Source of the DNA: Acidaminococcus massiliensis
GTDB taxonomy: Bacteria > Bacillota > Negativicutes > Acidaminococcales > Acidaminococcaceae
DNA: 64,000 nucleotides
Direction of reading: 5' to 3'
Assembly (NCBI RefSeq): GCF_900095825.1
Contig: NZ_LT608315.1
Coordinates: forward strand, 859,873 to 923,872
Below, in pieces: positions 1-9,605 of this stretch (within the stretch, counting starts at the first letter, position 1; every line of letters begins with the position of its first letter). A program made the position numbers and the translations under genes. The notes under the pieces are model-generated. The model made no database searches and was not told the DNA's origin. It was given only the letters and a program-made list of their open reading frames with translations.

Positions 1-1433
<1,433 letters not shown>

Positions 1434-1501
1434 AAATCGGGCCGTTAGATGAAAGAACGTCTCTTCATGAAGTTTTGAGGGCTCATGCCTTCAGTTACAT
1501 A

Positions 1502-1618
1502 ATCCGGTGGCGATAGCTAAGGGGATCCACCTGTTCCCATGCCGAACACAGCAGTTAAGCCCTTATACGCCGAAAGTACTCGACTGGAAACGGTCCGGGA
1601 GGATAGGGAGCTGCCGGT
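1502..1618 (+). rRNA. rrf: 5S ribosomal RNA
   Basis: A 117-base segment about 70 bases after the 23S end has the conserved 5S internal sequence CCCATGCCGAACACAGCAGTTAAGC, shown here only by its position (about 1537-1560). Its terminal arms TCCGGTGGCGATAGC and GGGAGCTGCCGG pair as expected. No tRNA lies between the 23S and 5S genes. It is followed directly by a strong terminator. The ends are estimated from the terminal helix. Confidence 0.95.
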
Positions 1619-1627
1619 TAAGAGAAG

Positions 1628-1657
1628 ACGCCTGCATCGTGAGATGCAGGCGTTTTT
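1628..1657 (+). terminator. rRNA operon terminator
   Basis: A perfect 11-bp stem (ACGCCTGCATC paired with GATGCAGGCGT) closes a GTGA tetraloop and runs into TTTTT. It starts about ten bases after the 5S gene and is the expected intrinsic terminator of the rRNA operon. Confidence 0.93.
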
Positions 1658-1686
1658 GTGTGGGTCAAGGCTTAATGACCAAAGGA

Positions 1687-1716
1687 GAAACTCCGCGGCT
1701 GGCGGGTTTCTTTTTT
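1687..1716 (+). terminator. Second stem-loop with T-run after the rRNA operon
   Basis: GAAAC-CCGC pairs with GCGG-GTTTC around a 5-base loop, with one bulged T at 1692, followed by six Ts. It lies 30 bases after the first rRNA terminator and probably backs it up, insulating ftsH from rRNA transcription. Confidence 0.7.
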
Positions 1717-1761
1717 AACAGAAAGTGTTAAAATTACTCATGTAATTCTGTATAGTTGTGT

Positions 1762-1767
1762 TATAAT
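1762..1767 (+). promoter_or_regulatory. Candidate -10 box upstream of ftsH
   Basis: A consensus TATAAT lies 45 bases before the ftsH start, after both rRNA terminators. No good -35 is visible at 16-18 bp upstream, so the promoter call rests on the -10 box and its position. Confidence 0.5.
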
Positions 1768-1811
1768 GTTAAGAAAACAGTTACATTTTCATTGTAGAAA
1801 GGATGGATACC

Positions 1812-3710
1812 ATGGAAAACAAAGATCCGGACAAGCAGTCGAAACGGGTCCGCCTGTATTACATCGCGGCCATCTTGCTGATCCTGGTTATCAATACAAT
1901 CATCAGCCCTATGTTTTTCCAGCCCAAAGTCCACGAAGTCAGTTACACCAACTTTCTGAACATGGTGGATGAAGGCAAAGCTTCCAAGGTGGAAATCACC
2001 AAGGACCGGATTGCTCTCCTTTGCAATCAGGATGGAAAAGAACAAATCTATGTTACGGGCAGGGTGGATGATCCGGAATTGGTCAGCCGTCTGGTCAAAG
2101 CAAAAGTCGAATTTTCCCAGGTGATCCCTAAGCAGGAATCTCCCATTATGAGCTTCTTCAACAATTGGATCCTGCCCTTCCTGCTCTTTATGGTCATCGG
2201 ACAGCTGATCATGCGCTATCTGGGACCTAAAATGGGCGGAGGCAACATGATGAGCTTCGGGAAGAGCAATGCCAAGGTTTACATTGCCGCCCAGACGGGA
2301 AAAACCTTCAAGGATGTAGCCGGCCAGGATGAAGCCAAGGAAGCCCTTCAGGAAATCGTCAATTATCTCCATAATCCGGCAAAGTACAAGGCCATCGGGG
2401 CCGTCATGCCCAAGGGTGTCCTGCTGGTGGGTCCTCCCGGCACTGGGAAAACCCTGTTAGCCAAGGCTGTAGCCGGGGAAGCCAAGGTTCCTTTCTTTTC
2501 CATTTCCGGTTCTGAGTTCATTGAGATGTTCGTAGGCATGGGCGCGGCTCGTGTCCGTGACTTGTTCAAACAGGCCCAGGAAAAGGCACCCTGTATTGTC
2601 TTTATCGATGAAATCGATGCCATCGGGAAAAAACGGGACAGCGGTTCCTTTGGCAGCAATGATGAGCGGGAACAGACCCTGAACCAGCTGCTGTCTGAGA
2701 TGGATGGGTTCGACGGCAGCAAAGGGGTCATTATCCTGGCTGCTACTAACCGTCCGGAAGTCCTGGATAAAGCGTTGCTGCGGCCCGGCCGTTTTGACCG
2801 GCGGGTCCCTGTGGAACTGCCCGATCTCCAGGGACGGGAAGCCATCCTGAAAGTCCATTCCCATGATGTGAAGATGGATCCCCAGGTGGATTTCCACACC
2901 ATTGCCTTGGCAACCAGCGGTGCTTCTGGAGCAGAGCTGGCCAACATCGTCAATGAGGCAGCGCTCCGTGCTGTCCGGATGGGAAGGTCCCAAGTGATCC
3001 AGGAAGATTTGGAAGAGAGCGTGGAAGTGGTCATTGCCGGCGCCCAGAGAAAGGGTGCGGTGATTTCTCCCGAAGAGAAGAAGGTCATTGCCTACCACGA
3101 AATTGGCCATGCCCTGGTGGCAGCCAGCCAGAAGGATTCGGCACCTGTCCATAAGATTACCATCATCCCCCGGACTTCAGGAGCTTTGGGGTACACCATG
3201 CAGGTGGATACCCAGGAAAAGGTACTCATGAGCCGGGAAGAATTGTATAACAAAATCGTGACACTGACCGGAGGACGGTCTGCGGAAGAAGTGGTGTTCA
3301 ATCTGGTGACCAGCGGTGCCTCCAACGATATCGAACAGGCCACCAAACTGGCTCGGGCCATGATCACTCGGTTCGGGATGACGGATGAATTCGACATGGT
3401 AGCCCTGGAAACGGTGAACAATGCTTACCTAAGCGGGGATACTTCCCTTTCCTGTGCTCCGGAAACTGCGGCCCGGATCGATGAAGCAGTCTTTGCTGTG
3501 GTGAAGAAGGCCCACAAGGAAGCCCGGGAAATCCTGGAAGCCCACCGGGAAAAGATGGATGAGCTGGCCCAGTACCTTTTGAAGAAAGAAACCATTACGG
3601 GAGATGAATTCATGGCCATCCTCCACGGTACCATGAAAGAGGAAGAGCCAGCGACAGTGGAGACCACCGCTGTTACGGAAGCAGAAAAAAATCAGGAGCC
3701 TGAAGCCTGA
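1812..3710 (+). CDS. ftsH: ATP-dependent zinc metalloprotease FtsH
   Basis: Membrane-anchored AAA+ protease that degrades misassembled membrane proteins and some regulators. The protein has 632 residues. Two N-terminal membrane segments (about residues 15-35 and 117-135) flank a small extracellular domain. The AAA module has Walker A GPPGTGKT (about 207-214), Walker [10 protein letters not shown] and an arginine-finger region RPGRFDR. The zinc site is HEIGH (about 429-433), a variant of the usual HEAGH. An in-frame ATG at 1803 abuts the AAAGG Shine-Dalgarno too closely; ATG 1812 has 9-bp spacing and is preferred. It has its own -10 box and terminator, so it is likely monocistronic. Confidence 0.96.
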   Translation: MENKDPDKQSKRVRLYYIAAILLILVINTIISPMFFQPKVHEVSYTNFLNMVDEGKASKVEITKDRIALLCNQDGKEQIYVTGRVDDPELVSRLVKAKVEFSQVIPKQESPIMSFFNNWILPFLLFMVIGQLIMRYLGPKMGGGNMMSFGKSNAKVYIAAQTGKTFKDVAGQDEAKEALQEIVNYLHNPAKYKAIGAVMPKGVLLVGPPGTGKTLLAKAVAGEAKVPFFSISGSEFIEMFVGMGAARVRDLFKQAQEKAPCIVFIDEIDAIGKKRDSGSFGSNDEREQTLNQLLSEMDGFDGSKGVIILAATNRPEVLDKALLRPGRFDRRVPVELPDLQGREAILKVHSHDVKMDPQVDFHTIALATSGASGAELANIVNEAALRAVRMGRSQVIQEDLEESVEVVIAGAQRKGAVISPEEKKVIAYHEIGHALVAASQKDSAPVHKITIIPRTSGALGYTMQVDTQEKVLMSREELYNKIVTLTGGRSAEEVVFNLVTSGASNDIEQATKLARAMITRFGMTDEFDMVALETVNNAYLSGDTSLSCAPETAARIDEAVFAVVKKAHKEAREILEAHREKMDELAQYLLKKETITGDEFMAILHGTMKEEEPATVETTAVTEAEKNQEPEA

Positions 3711-3749
3711 AGCCGGGAACTGCCAGACTTCAAGACTATGGACGCTGGA

Positions 3750-3781
3750 AAGGGGCTGTTGCACGTGCAGCAGCCCCTTTT
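3750..3781 (+). terminator. ftsH terminator
   Basis: A long inverted repeat with arms AGGGGCTG-TTGC and GCA-CAGCCCCT closes on ACGT and ends in TTTT. Its arms closely resemble those of several other terminators in this window (near 5460, 9550, 25770, 27340 and 31280). Confidence 0.9.
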
Positions 3782-3787
3782 CTATGA

Positions 3788-3793
3788 TATAAT
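3788..3793 (+). promoter_or_regulatory. Candidate -10 box for the 3843 gene
   Basis: TATAAT lies about 50 bases upstream of the next start and just after the ftsH terminator. A matching -35 would fall inside the terminator stem and is not recognisable. Confidence 0.45.
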
Positions 3794-3842
3794 GGACTTC
3801 CCTATGTAATCAATTTTCAGTTTCAGAAACAGGATGAGAGAG

Positions 3843-5438
3843 ATGGAAACACGTACGAAACCCTGGAAACAGGGAAAAAGCATATTCGATTATATCAAAA
3901 ACAATCTGGATCAGGAGGGGTTCTTCACCAAAGAAAATCTGGAAGACCGGGCTGTGGTGGCAGGAGACAATCAGGAACTGCTGGAGCCGGGAGCCGCAGA
4001 TGCTTTCTTGGCCAGCAGCGGACAGGCGGAAGAAGCATCCGATGCGGTGGGTACCCAGATCTATCAGGTCCTGGAAGCCTATGCGGAAGATCCGACTCCG
4101 GAAAATGCCACCATGCTCTATATGGGAATTTCCTCCACGCCCTGCATCCTTTACTATGAATCCCTAGTGGATGCCCTGAGCGAAGAACGGATCCCCCAGC
4201 CTTTGTGGGAACTGGCCCGCGAATGGCTTTATGAAGCTTCCAGCCGGGAAACCGTCAAATTGGCCATTGTGATCTGTGGCCTTTACATGCTGAATGAACA
4301 GAATCTGGTGGTGAACTGGCAGCTGAAACGGGATCTGCTGCTCCTGGCTCGGTGCGAAGAATTTACCAGCTTTGTCATCTATGCCCTGGAGCTTTGCCAT
4401 CAGCTGGAACAGGAAGATCTTCAAGATATGCTCCAGCATACTTCCGGTTGGGGCAAACTGTGCGCCATACAGACCTATGATTTTTCCACGCCGGAGGATC
4501 AGGCCTGGCTGGTGATCCACGGATGTGAACTGACCATTACCTATCCGGCTGTTTCCGTACTGATCTTTTCCAATGTCAATATTCCGGCGCTGCTGGATGA
4601 GCCCCATTTGGAACCTCCGCAGTTCGGAGGAATCTGCCGGCTCCTGTTGAATTACCTGGCTTTCCTCCTGGGCTTCCAGCAGGTGCAGCTTCCGGATGCT
4701 GAGAAACTTCCGGTCATCGATCTGTTTTCCGTCATGCAGAAATTCCTGAAGCATGCCAGAGAATACCATAGGGATCTGATGGCTGCCGCGGCCTTGACCA
4801 ATCTGGCGGAAGGCTTCCAGACCATGGTGGATGATGAATGTTGGGACTATCTGACCATGAATCAGTGCCATATTTTGATCAGTGAGCTGGAATCCCTGGT
4901 GCTTTCCATTGACTGGCTGCCGGAAATCAAGAAAAAACTGGTGGAAGAAGATGGAAGGACCAATCTGGTGGTGATCCATATGGCCTATGCGCTGGATCTG
5001 GATATCCATAAGGAATTGTGGAGCCTGTTGAAAAAAGATCCCAAGCGGACTGAGCTGTACGAATTCCTCCTGGACACCTCGGATAAGAGAAGGTTCAATC
5101 GGGTCATGAAGTTCGCACGGGAGCATGCCGATGAATACCTGCAGGAGGAACATGAGATGGAACCCCTCCTGGAGGCACTGACTGACCACCCAGGAGAAGG
5201 AGAGGACCTGTTGGAAAAAGCCTTGACTTCCATTTATGATTCCTGCCGAGGAACGGCTCTGGGGGTGCTGGACAGCTGGCCGGACAAGAACTGGTCTCCT
5301 CAGATGCGGCTGGCTCTCTTGAAAGCCAGGGAAATGAGCCAGCATCCTCTGCTGAAACTGCGGGTGGATGTACTGCTGAAAAAGAGGACCATGGATTTTG
5401 CCAGTTTCCTGGATGTGATCCATGAACACCAGAAGTAA
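3843..5438 (+). CDS. Hypothetical protein, 531 aa, alpha-helical
   Basis: I do not recognise this family. The 531-residue product is acidic and rich in Leu, Glu and Ala, with long predicted helices. It has no signal peptide, clear membrane segment, metal motif or P-loop. The N-terminal part resembles a cytoplasmic helical protein, and the body could be a helical-repeat (HEAT-like) scaffold; that is a guess from composition. ATG 3843 is preferred over ATG 3834 because AGGA at 3831-3834 then has 8-bp spacing. It sits alone between the ftsH terminator and a bidirectional terminator, so its neighbours do not reveal its function. Confidence 0.75.
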   Translation: METRTKPWKQGKSIFDYIKNNLDQEGFFTKENLEDRAVVAGDNQELLEPGAADAFLASSGQAEEASDAVGTQIYQVLEAYAEDPTPENATMLYMGISSTPCILYYESLVDALSEERIPQPLWELAREWLYEASSRETVKLAIVICGLYMLNEQNLVVNWQLKRDLLLLARCEEFTSFVIYALELCHQLEQEDLQDMLQHTSGWGKLCAIQTYDFSTPEDQAWLVIHGCELTITYPAVSVLIFSNVNIPALLDEPHLEPPQFGGICRLLLNYLAFLLGFQQVQLPDAEKLPVIDLFSVMQKFLKHAREYHRDLMAAAALTNLAEGFQTMVDDECWDYLTMNQCHILISELESLVLSIDWLPEIKKKLVEEDGRTNLVVIHMAYALDLDIHKELWSLLKKDPKRTELYEFLLDTSDKRRFNRVMKFAREHADEYLQEEHEMEPLLEALTDHPGEGEDLLEKALTSIYDSCRGTALGVLDSWPDKNWSPQMRLALLKAREMSQHPLLKLRVDVLLKKRTMDFASFLDVIHEHQK

Positions 5439-5480
5439 AAAATGGGGGTGCTGCACGTTGCGGGCAGCACCCCCATTTTT
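5438..5480. terminator. Bidirectional terminator between convergent genes
   Basis: ATGGGGGTGCTGC pairs perfectly with GCAGCACCCCCAT around a 9-base loop. It is preceded by a run of As and followed by a run of Ts, so it can stop transcription from both the 3843 gene (+) and hutD (-), whose stop codons lie on its two edges. Confidence 0.92.
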
Positions 5481-6052
5481 CAATCCTTCACTTCGACAAA
5501 AATCACTTCAGCTCCAGCCGGCAGCTGCATGGGAACAGTTCCTTCATCTGGGGAAAGAACATAAAGGGTATCCCGTTCCAGGGGAAGGTCCCTGAGGGCG
5601 GCGCCTTGGAGCTGTTCTTCCGGCAGCAAAGGGACATAGAGGAAACGCTGGCCCTGGGAAGGCGGCAGGGTTTGAGAGCCCTTCAGCCGTTTGTAAGCGG
5701 CGGACATCCCTTTTTGATACATCACATTGAAATCCACCGCTTTTCCTACTGAATGGGTATGCCAGCTTCCGTCAAAGAAAGCCTCTTCCAAGGGTGCCAA
5801 GGTTACCTGGCGGTTGCCGTCTTCCGGAAAAGTCAGGGTAAATCCTCCTTGTAGGGGCGTGATGATCCGCTGGTAGCCCTGGACCAGGGTGAAATCGGAT
5901 TCTGCCAGATCCACAGTCGCGGAACTGATCCGGATGGCAAAATTCCGGTTGGCATAGCTTTTGTCCGGGGGATAAATATAGAATTCTGTCGTGGTCCCGC
6001 CCGACCAATGGGATGTAGACGCTTTCGAACGGGAAATCTTCTGTATGCTCAT
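5480..6052 (-). CDS. hutD: HutD/Ves family protein
   Basis: A 190-residue cupin-type protein of the HutD/Ves family. The N-terminal signature SHWSGGTTTEFYIYPPDK and the later region TPLQGGFTLTFPEDG match this family. HutD accompanies hut operons in proteobacteria, where it is thought to limit flux or sense urocanate pathway intermediates; that role is inferred here. It is divergent from ftcD-fhs-fchA, which supports a hut function. A GTG at 6061 would add three residues, but AGGAAGAGGTGG has proper spacing only to ATG 6052. It shares the 200-bp divergent promoter region with ftcD and is the only - strand gene in the window. Confidence 0.85.
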   Translation of the reverse strand: MSIQKISRSKASTSHWSGGTTTEFYIYPPDKSYANRNFAIRISSATVDLAESDFTLVQGYQRIITPLQGGFTLTFPEDGNRQVTLAPLEEAFFDGSWHTHSVGKAVDFNVMYQKGMSAAYKRLKGSQTLPPSQGQRFLYVPLLPEEQLQGAALRDLPLERDTLYVLSPDEGTVPMQLPAGAEVIFVEVKD

Positions 6053-6103
6053 AAATACCACCTCTTCCTGAGAAGATTAAACTTCAAAACCATCCTAGGG
6101 AAC

Positions 6104-6187
6104 AAACGTCCAGAAAGTGTCAAAAAATAAAAATATCGGAAAAAATTGATTTCAGACGTTTTTTAGGCGAAGAATTCATACTATAAT
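6104..6187 (+). promoter_or_regulatory. ftcD promoter with hut-shared element
   Basis: The divergent hutD-ftcD gap holds AAACGTCCAGAAA (6104-6116), then AGACGTTTTTTAG (6154-6166), then a TATAAT -10 box (6182-6187). The same two boxes occur in the same order upstream of hutU (29033-29045 and 29092-29104). The second box overlaps the expected -35 position, and no TTGACA-like -35 is seen, which suggests an activator-dependent promoter. The regulator is unknown. The ACGTC and GACGT cores of the two boxes are inverted relative to each other. Confidence 0.6.
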
Positions 6188-6257
6188 AACAACTAAGGGC
6201 ATAGCGACATGCCTTTCAGCTGCTAACAAACTATAACAGGTTGATGGAGGTGCCATT

Positions 6258-7163
6258 ATGGCAAAGAAGTTAGTTGAATTTGTACCGAATTTCAGTGAAG
6301 GCCGGGATAAAGACAAGGTTGAAAAGATTGTTGACGAAGCCCGCAAAATCAAAGGGCTGAAGATTCTGGACTATTCCAGCGATGCGGACCACAACCGTTC
6401 TGTAGTGACCATCATCGGCACTCCTGAAGCTGTTACGGAAGCAGCCATCAATATGGCCAAGGTTGCAATCCAGCTGATCGATATGCGGACACACCATGGT
6501 GCACATCCCCGGTTCGGTGCCGTGGACGTGGTTCCTTTCACCCCGGTCATGGGCGTCACCATGGATGAATGTGTGGCCATTGCCAATGCAGTGGGCAAAG
6601 CCTATGGAGATATGGGGATCCCTGTCTATCTGTATGAAGATGCCTGCACCAAAGAAGCCCGTCGGAACCTGGCATCTGTCCGGAAAGGACAGTATGAAGG
6701 CTTCTTCGAAAAAATCAAGGATCCAGAATGGAAACCTGATTATGGCCCGGCTGTCATGAATGAAAAATCCGGCTGTTCCGCAGTAGGGGCCCGGGTACCT
6801 CTGGTTGCCTTCAACGTGAACCTGGACTGCAGTGACAAGGCTGTGGCAGATGCCATTGCCAAAAAAGTCCGGAACATCGGAGGCGGCCTCCATTATGTAA
6901 AGGCCATGGGTGTGAAATTGGAAGAACGGAACCAGGTACAAGTTTCCATGAACCTGGTGAACTATGAAAAATCCGCTGTTTACCAGGCTTTTGAGATGAT
7001 CAAGATGGAAGCCCGCCGGTATGGGGTCAATGTGGTAGGCAGCGAAGTGATTGGGACAGTTCCCATGAAGGCGCTGCTGATGGCTGCTGAATATTATCTG
7101 CAGATCGAAAACTTCAACATGGATGAAATCCTGGAAAAACGGCTGTTGGAACTGGAAGAGTAA
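6258..7163 (+). CDS. ftcD: Glutamate formimidoyltransferase
   Basis: Transfers the formimino group of N-formimino-L-glutamate to tetrahydrofolate, releasing glutamate; last step of histidine degradation. The 301-residue length corresponds to the formiminotransferase domain only, without the fused cyclodeaminase of the animal enzyme, which here is a separate gene (fchA). The start KKLVEFVPNFSEGRD is typical, and the catalytic region THHGAHPRFGAVD contains the conserved active-site His (H83). GGAGG precedes ATG 6258 at good spacing. It leads the ftcD-fhs-fchA operon; fhs follows after 27 bp. Confidence 0.95.
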   Translation: MAKKLVEFVPNFSEGRDKDKVEKIVDEARKIKGLKILDYSSDADHNRSVVTIIGTPEAVTEAAINMAKVAIQLIDMRTHHGAHPRFGAVDVVPFTPVMGVTMDECVAIANAVGKAYGDMGIPVYLYEDACTKEARRNLASVRKGQYEGFFEKIKDPEWKPDYGPAVMNEKSGCSAVGARVPLVAFNVNLDCSDKAVADAIAKKVRNIGGGLHYVKAMGVKLEERNQVQVSMNLVNYEKSAVYQAFEMIKMEARRYGVNVVGSEVIGTVPMKALLMAAEYYLQIENFNMDEILEKRLLELEE

Positions 7164-7190
7164 AGCACTGCCCGCAGAGGAGGAAAATCG

Positions 7191-8861
7191 ATGCTGAGCG
7201 ATATTGAAATTGCACAAAAAAACGTCATGGAACCCATCAGCAAGATTGCGGATAAAATGGGGATCCTGCCGGAAGAACTGGAACAGTATGGCCATTACAA
7301 AGCCAAGGTTTCCCTGGATGTATTGAAACGTCTGGAAAAGAAACCCAACGGGAAACTGGTCCTGGTGACCGCCATTACGCCCACCCCTGCCGGTGAAGGA
7401 AAATCCACCACCAGCATCGGGCTTGCACAGGCATTGAACCGGATCGGGAAAAACGCTGTGGTCGCCCTGCGTGAACCGTCTTTGGGGCCTGTTTTCGGCA
7501 TTAAGGGGGGCGCTGCTGGAGGCGGTTATGCCCAGGTGGTCCCCATGGACGACATCAACCTGCATTTCACTGGCGATATGCATGCCATCACTGCTGCCAA
7601 CAACCTGCTGTCAGCTATGATCGACAACCATATCCACCATGGCAATGAACTGCGGCTGGATGCCCGGCAGATCACCTGGCGCCGGGTCATGGATATGAAT
7701 GACCGTGCCCTGCGGAACGTGGTGGTAGGACTGGGCGGCAAAGTCTGCGGTTTCCCCCGTCAGGATGCCTTTACCATTACGGTGGCGTCGGAGATCATGG
7801 CCATCCTGTGCCTGGCCAAAGATCTGGAAGACCTGAAGGCACGGTTCGGACGGATCGTCATCGGCTGCGATTTGGATGGGAACCCGGTCCATGTCCACCA
7901 GCTGGGCTGCGAAGGAGCCATGGCCATGCTGATGAAGGATGCCATCAAACCGAATTTGGTCCAGACGCTGGAACATACGCCGGCCATCATCCACGGCGGT
8001 CCCTTTGCCAATATCGCCCATGGGTGCAATTCCCTGCTGGCCACCAAGATGGCCCTGAAACTGGGAGATATCGCGATTACGGAAGCCGGCTTCGGTGCTG
8101 ACCTGGGCGCAGAAAAATTCATGGACATCAAATGCCATTACGGCAATCTGTATCCGGATGCCGTGGTGCTGGTCGCCACCATCCGGGCTCTGAAGATGCA
8201 CGGCGGTGTCGCTAAGACAGATCTGGGCCAGGAAAATGTCCAGGCTGTCAGCGATGGGTTCTCCAACCTGGCCAAACAGGTGGAAAACATGCGGACCTTC
8301 GGTCTGCCGGTACTGGTGGCCATCAACAAGTTCGCGACCGATACACCGGCGGAAATCGACATGCTGCTCCAGAAATGCGCCAGCTACGGTGTGGAAGTCA
8401 GCCTGAACGAATGCTGGGAAAAGGGCGGAGAAGGCGGCATCGATATGGCCCACAAACTGGTAGGGATGCTGGAAGAACAGAAACCCCAGAAAGTGGAACT
8501 GTACGATGTGAACGATTCTATCCCCAACAAACTGAAGGCCATTGTGACCAAGATCTATGGCGGCGATGGGGTGACCTTCACGCCCAATGCCAAGAAACAG
8601 ATCAAACAGCTGGAAGATTGGGGACTGGATAAACTGCCGGTGTGTGTGGCCAAGACCCAGTATTCCCTCAGTGACAATCCGGCGCTCCTGGGAGCTCCCA
8701 AGGGCTTCAAGATCAACGTACAGGATGTGCGGGTATCCAATGGGGCAGGATTCATCGTGTGCCAGACCAGCAATATCATGGTCATGCCCGGCCTGCCTAA
8801 GAAACCGGCTGCCTTGAAAATGGACATCGACAACAATGGCAAGATTTACGGCCTGTTCTGA
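7191..8861 (+). CDS. fhs: Formate-tetrahydrofolate ligase
   Basis: Interconverts 10-formyl-THF plus ADP with formate, THF and ATP. The 556-residue protein starts with the family pattern SDIEIAQ and has the ATP-binding loop [16 protein letters not shown] (about residues 62-77) and [23 protein letters not shown]. Placed between ftcD and fchA, it most likely runs towards formate, so the one-carbon unit from histidine yields ATP. It may also supply formyl-THF for biosynthesis. AGAGGAGG lies just before ATG 7191. Confidence 0.97.
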   Translation: MLSDIEIAQKNVMEPISKIADKMGILPEELEQYGHYKAKVSLDVLKRLEKKPNGKLVLVTAITPTPAGEGKSTTSIGLAQALNRIGKNAVVALREPSLGPVFGIKGGAAGGGYAQVVPMDDINLHFTGDMHAITAANNLLSAMIDNHIHHGNELRLDARQITWRRVMDMNDRALRNVVVGLGGKVCGFPRQDAFTITVASEIMAILCLAKDLEDLKARFGRIVIGCDLDGNPVHVHQLGCEGAMAMLMKDAIKPNLVQTLEHTPAIIHGGPFANIAHGCNSLLATKMALKLGDIAITEAGFGADLGAEKFMDIKCHYGNLYPDAVVLVATIRALKMHGGVAKTDLGQENVQAVSDGFSNLAKQVENMRTFGLPVLVAINKFATDTPAEIDMLLQKCASYGVEVSLNECWEKGGEGGIDMAHKLVGMLEEQKPQKVELYDVNDSIPNKLKAIVTKIYGGDGVTFTPNAKKQIKQLEDWGLDKLPVCVAKTQYSLSDNPALLGAPKGFKINVQDVRVSNGAGFIVCQTSNIMVMPGLPKKPAALKMDIDNNGKIYGLF

Positions 8862-8879
8862 CAGGGAGGAATGGATCCA

Positions 8880-9500
8880 ATGGAATTGCGGAAACTGACT
8901 GTAGAAGGTTTCATCAATGAAACCGCTTCTTCTTCACCGGCTCCTGGGGGAGGCAGCATTGCAGCTCTCAATGCGGCTTCTTCGGCAGCCTTGATCACCA
9001 TGGTGGCCAACCTGACCCTGGGAAAAGAAAAATATGCAGCCGTTGAAGGGGACATGAAAGAAGTGGCTGCCAAAGCTGGTGCCCTGAAAGATGATTTCCT
9101 GGCGCTCATCGACGAGGACAGCAATGCGTTCAACAAAATCATGGCTGCTTTCAAGCTGCCCAAGGATACGGATGAAGCCAAAAAGGCCCGGAGTGCAGCC
9201 ATCCAGGATGCTACCAAAGGTGCGGCCTTGGTTCCTTTCAAGGTGGGACAAAAGGCCAATGAACTGTTTGCCCTGGCGGAAGAAGTCATCACCAAAGGGA
9301 ACCAGAATGCCATTACGGATGGTGCGGTGGCGGCCATGAATGCCAGAGCTGCTGTGAGAGGTGCCTTCCTGAATGTAAAGATCAACCTAGGCAGCATCAA
9401 AGATGGACTGTTCGTGGAAGATCTGCAGAAAAAGATGGCCGAAATCGAAAATGAAGTGGATGCCCGGGAACAGGCACTGCTGGGTAAAGTGAAACTGTAA
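8880..9500 (+). CDS. fchA: Formimino-THF cyclodeaminase / methenyl-THF cyclohydrolase family protein
   Basis: A 206-residue protein of the cyclodeaminase/cyclohydrolase family, with the signature SSSPAPGGGSIAALNAA near the N-terminus. In this operon it should convert 5-formimino-THF to methenyl-THF plus ammonia, and possibly also hydrolyse methenyl-THF to 10-formyl-THF for Fhs; the two activities cannot be told apart by eye. An ATG at 8871 directly abuts the GGGAGGA Shine-Dalgarno; ATG 8880 has normal spacing and gives the usual family length. Last gene of the ftcD operon. Confidence 0.9.
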   Translation: MELRKLTVEGFINETASSSPAPGGGSIAALNAASSAALITMVANLTLGKEKYAAVEGDMKEVAAKAGALKDDFLALIDEDSNAFNKIMAAFKLPKDTDEAKKARSAAIQDATKGAALVPFKVGQKANELFALAEEVITKGNQNAITDGAVAAMNARAAVRGAFLNVKINLGSIKDGLFVEDLQKKMAEIENEVDAREQALLGKVKL

Positions 9501-9521
9501 GTGAAGAAAGGGTAATCCCTC

Positions 9522-9575
9522 AAGGGGTTGTTGCACGTCAGAAAGAGAATCGGTACGTGTAACAGCCCCTTTTTC
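9522..9575 (+). terminator. ftcD-fhs-fchA terminator
   Basis: A 16-bp imperfect stem (arms starting AGGGGTTGTTGCACG and ending CGTGTAACAGCCCCT, two G-U pairs) has a 16-base loop and ends in five Ts. The long loop may make it leaky. The HAL-like gene starts 31 bases later with no visible promoter of its own. Confidence 0.8.
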
Positions 9576-9605
9576 CTACATGGAATCAGAAAGGAAAGTG
9601 ATTGG

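Noticed and set aside
1434..1501. tRNA gene between 23S and 5S rRNA
   Set aside because: The spacer is under 70 bases and shows no cloverleaf or T-arm sequence.
9528..9605. A longer N-terminus for HAL-A starting near 9528
   Set aside because: The extension would be encoded by the upstream terminator hairpin and has no ribosome site; ATG 9606 fits the family length.
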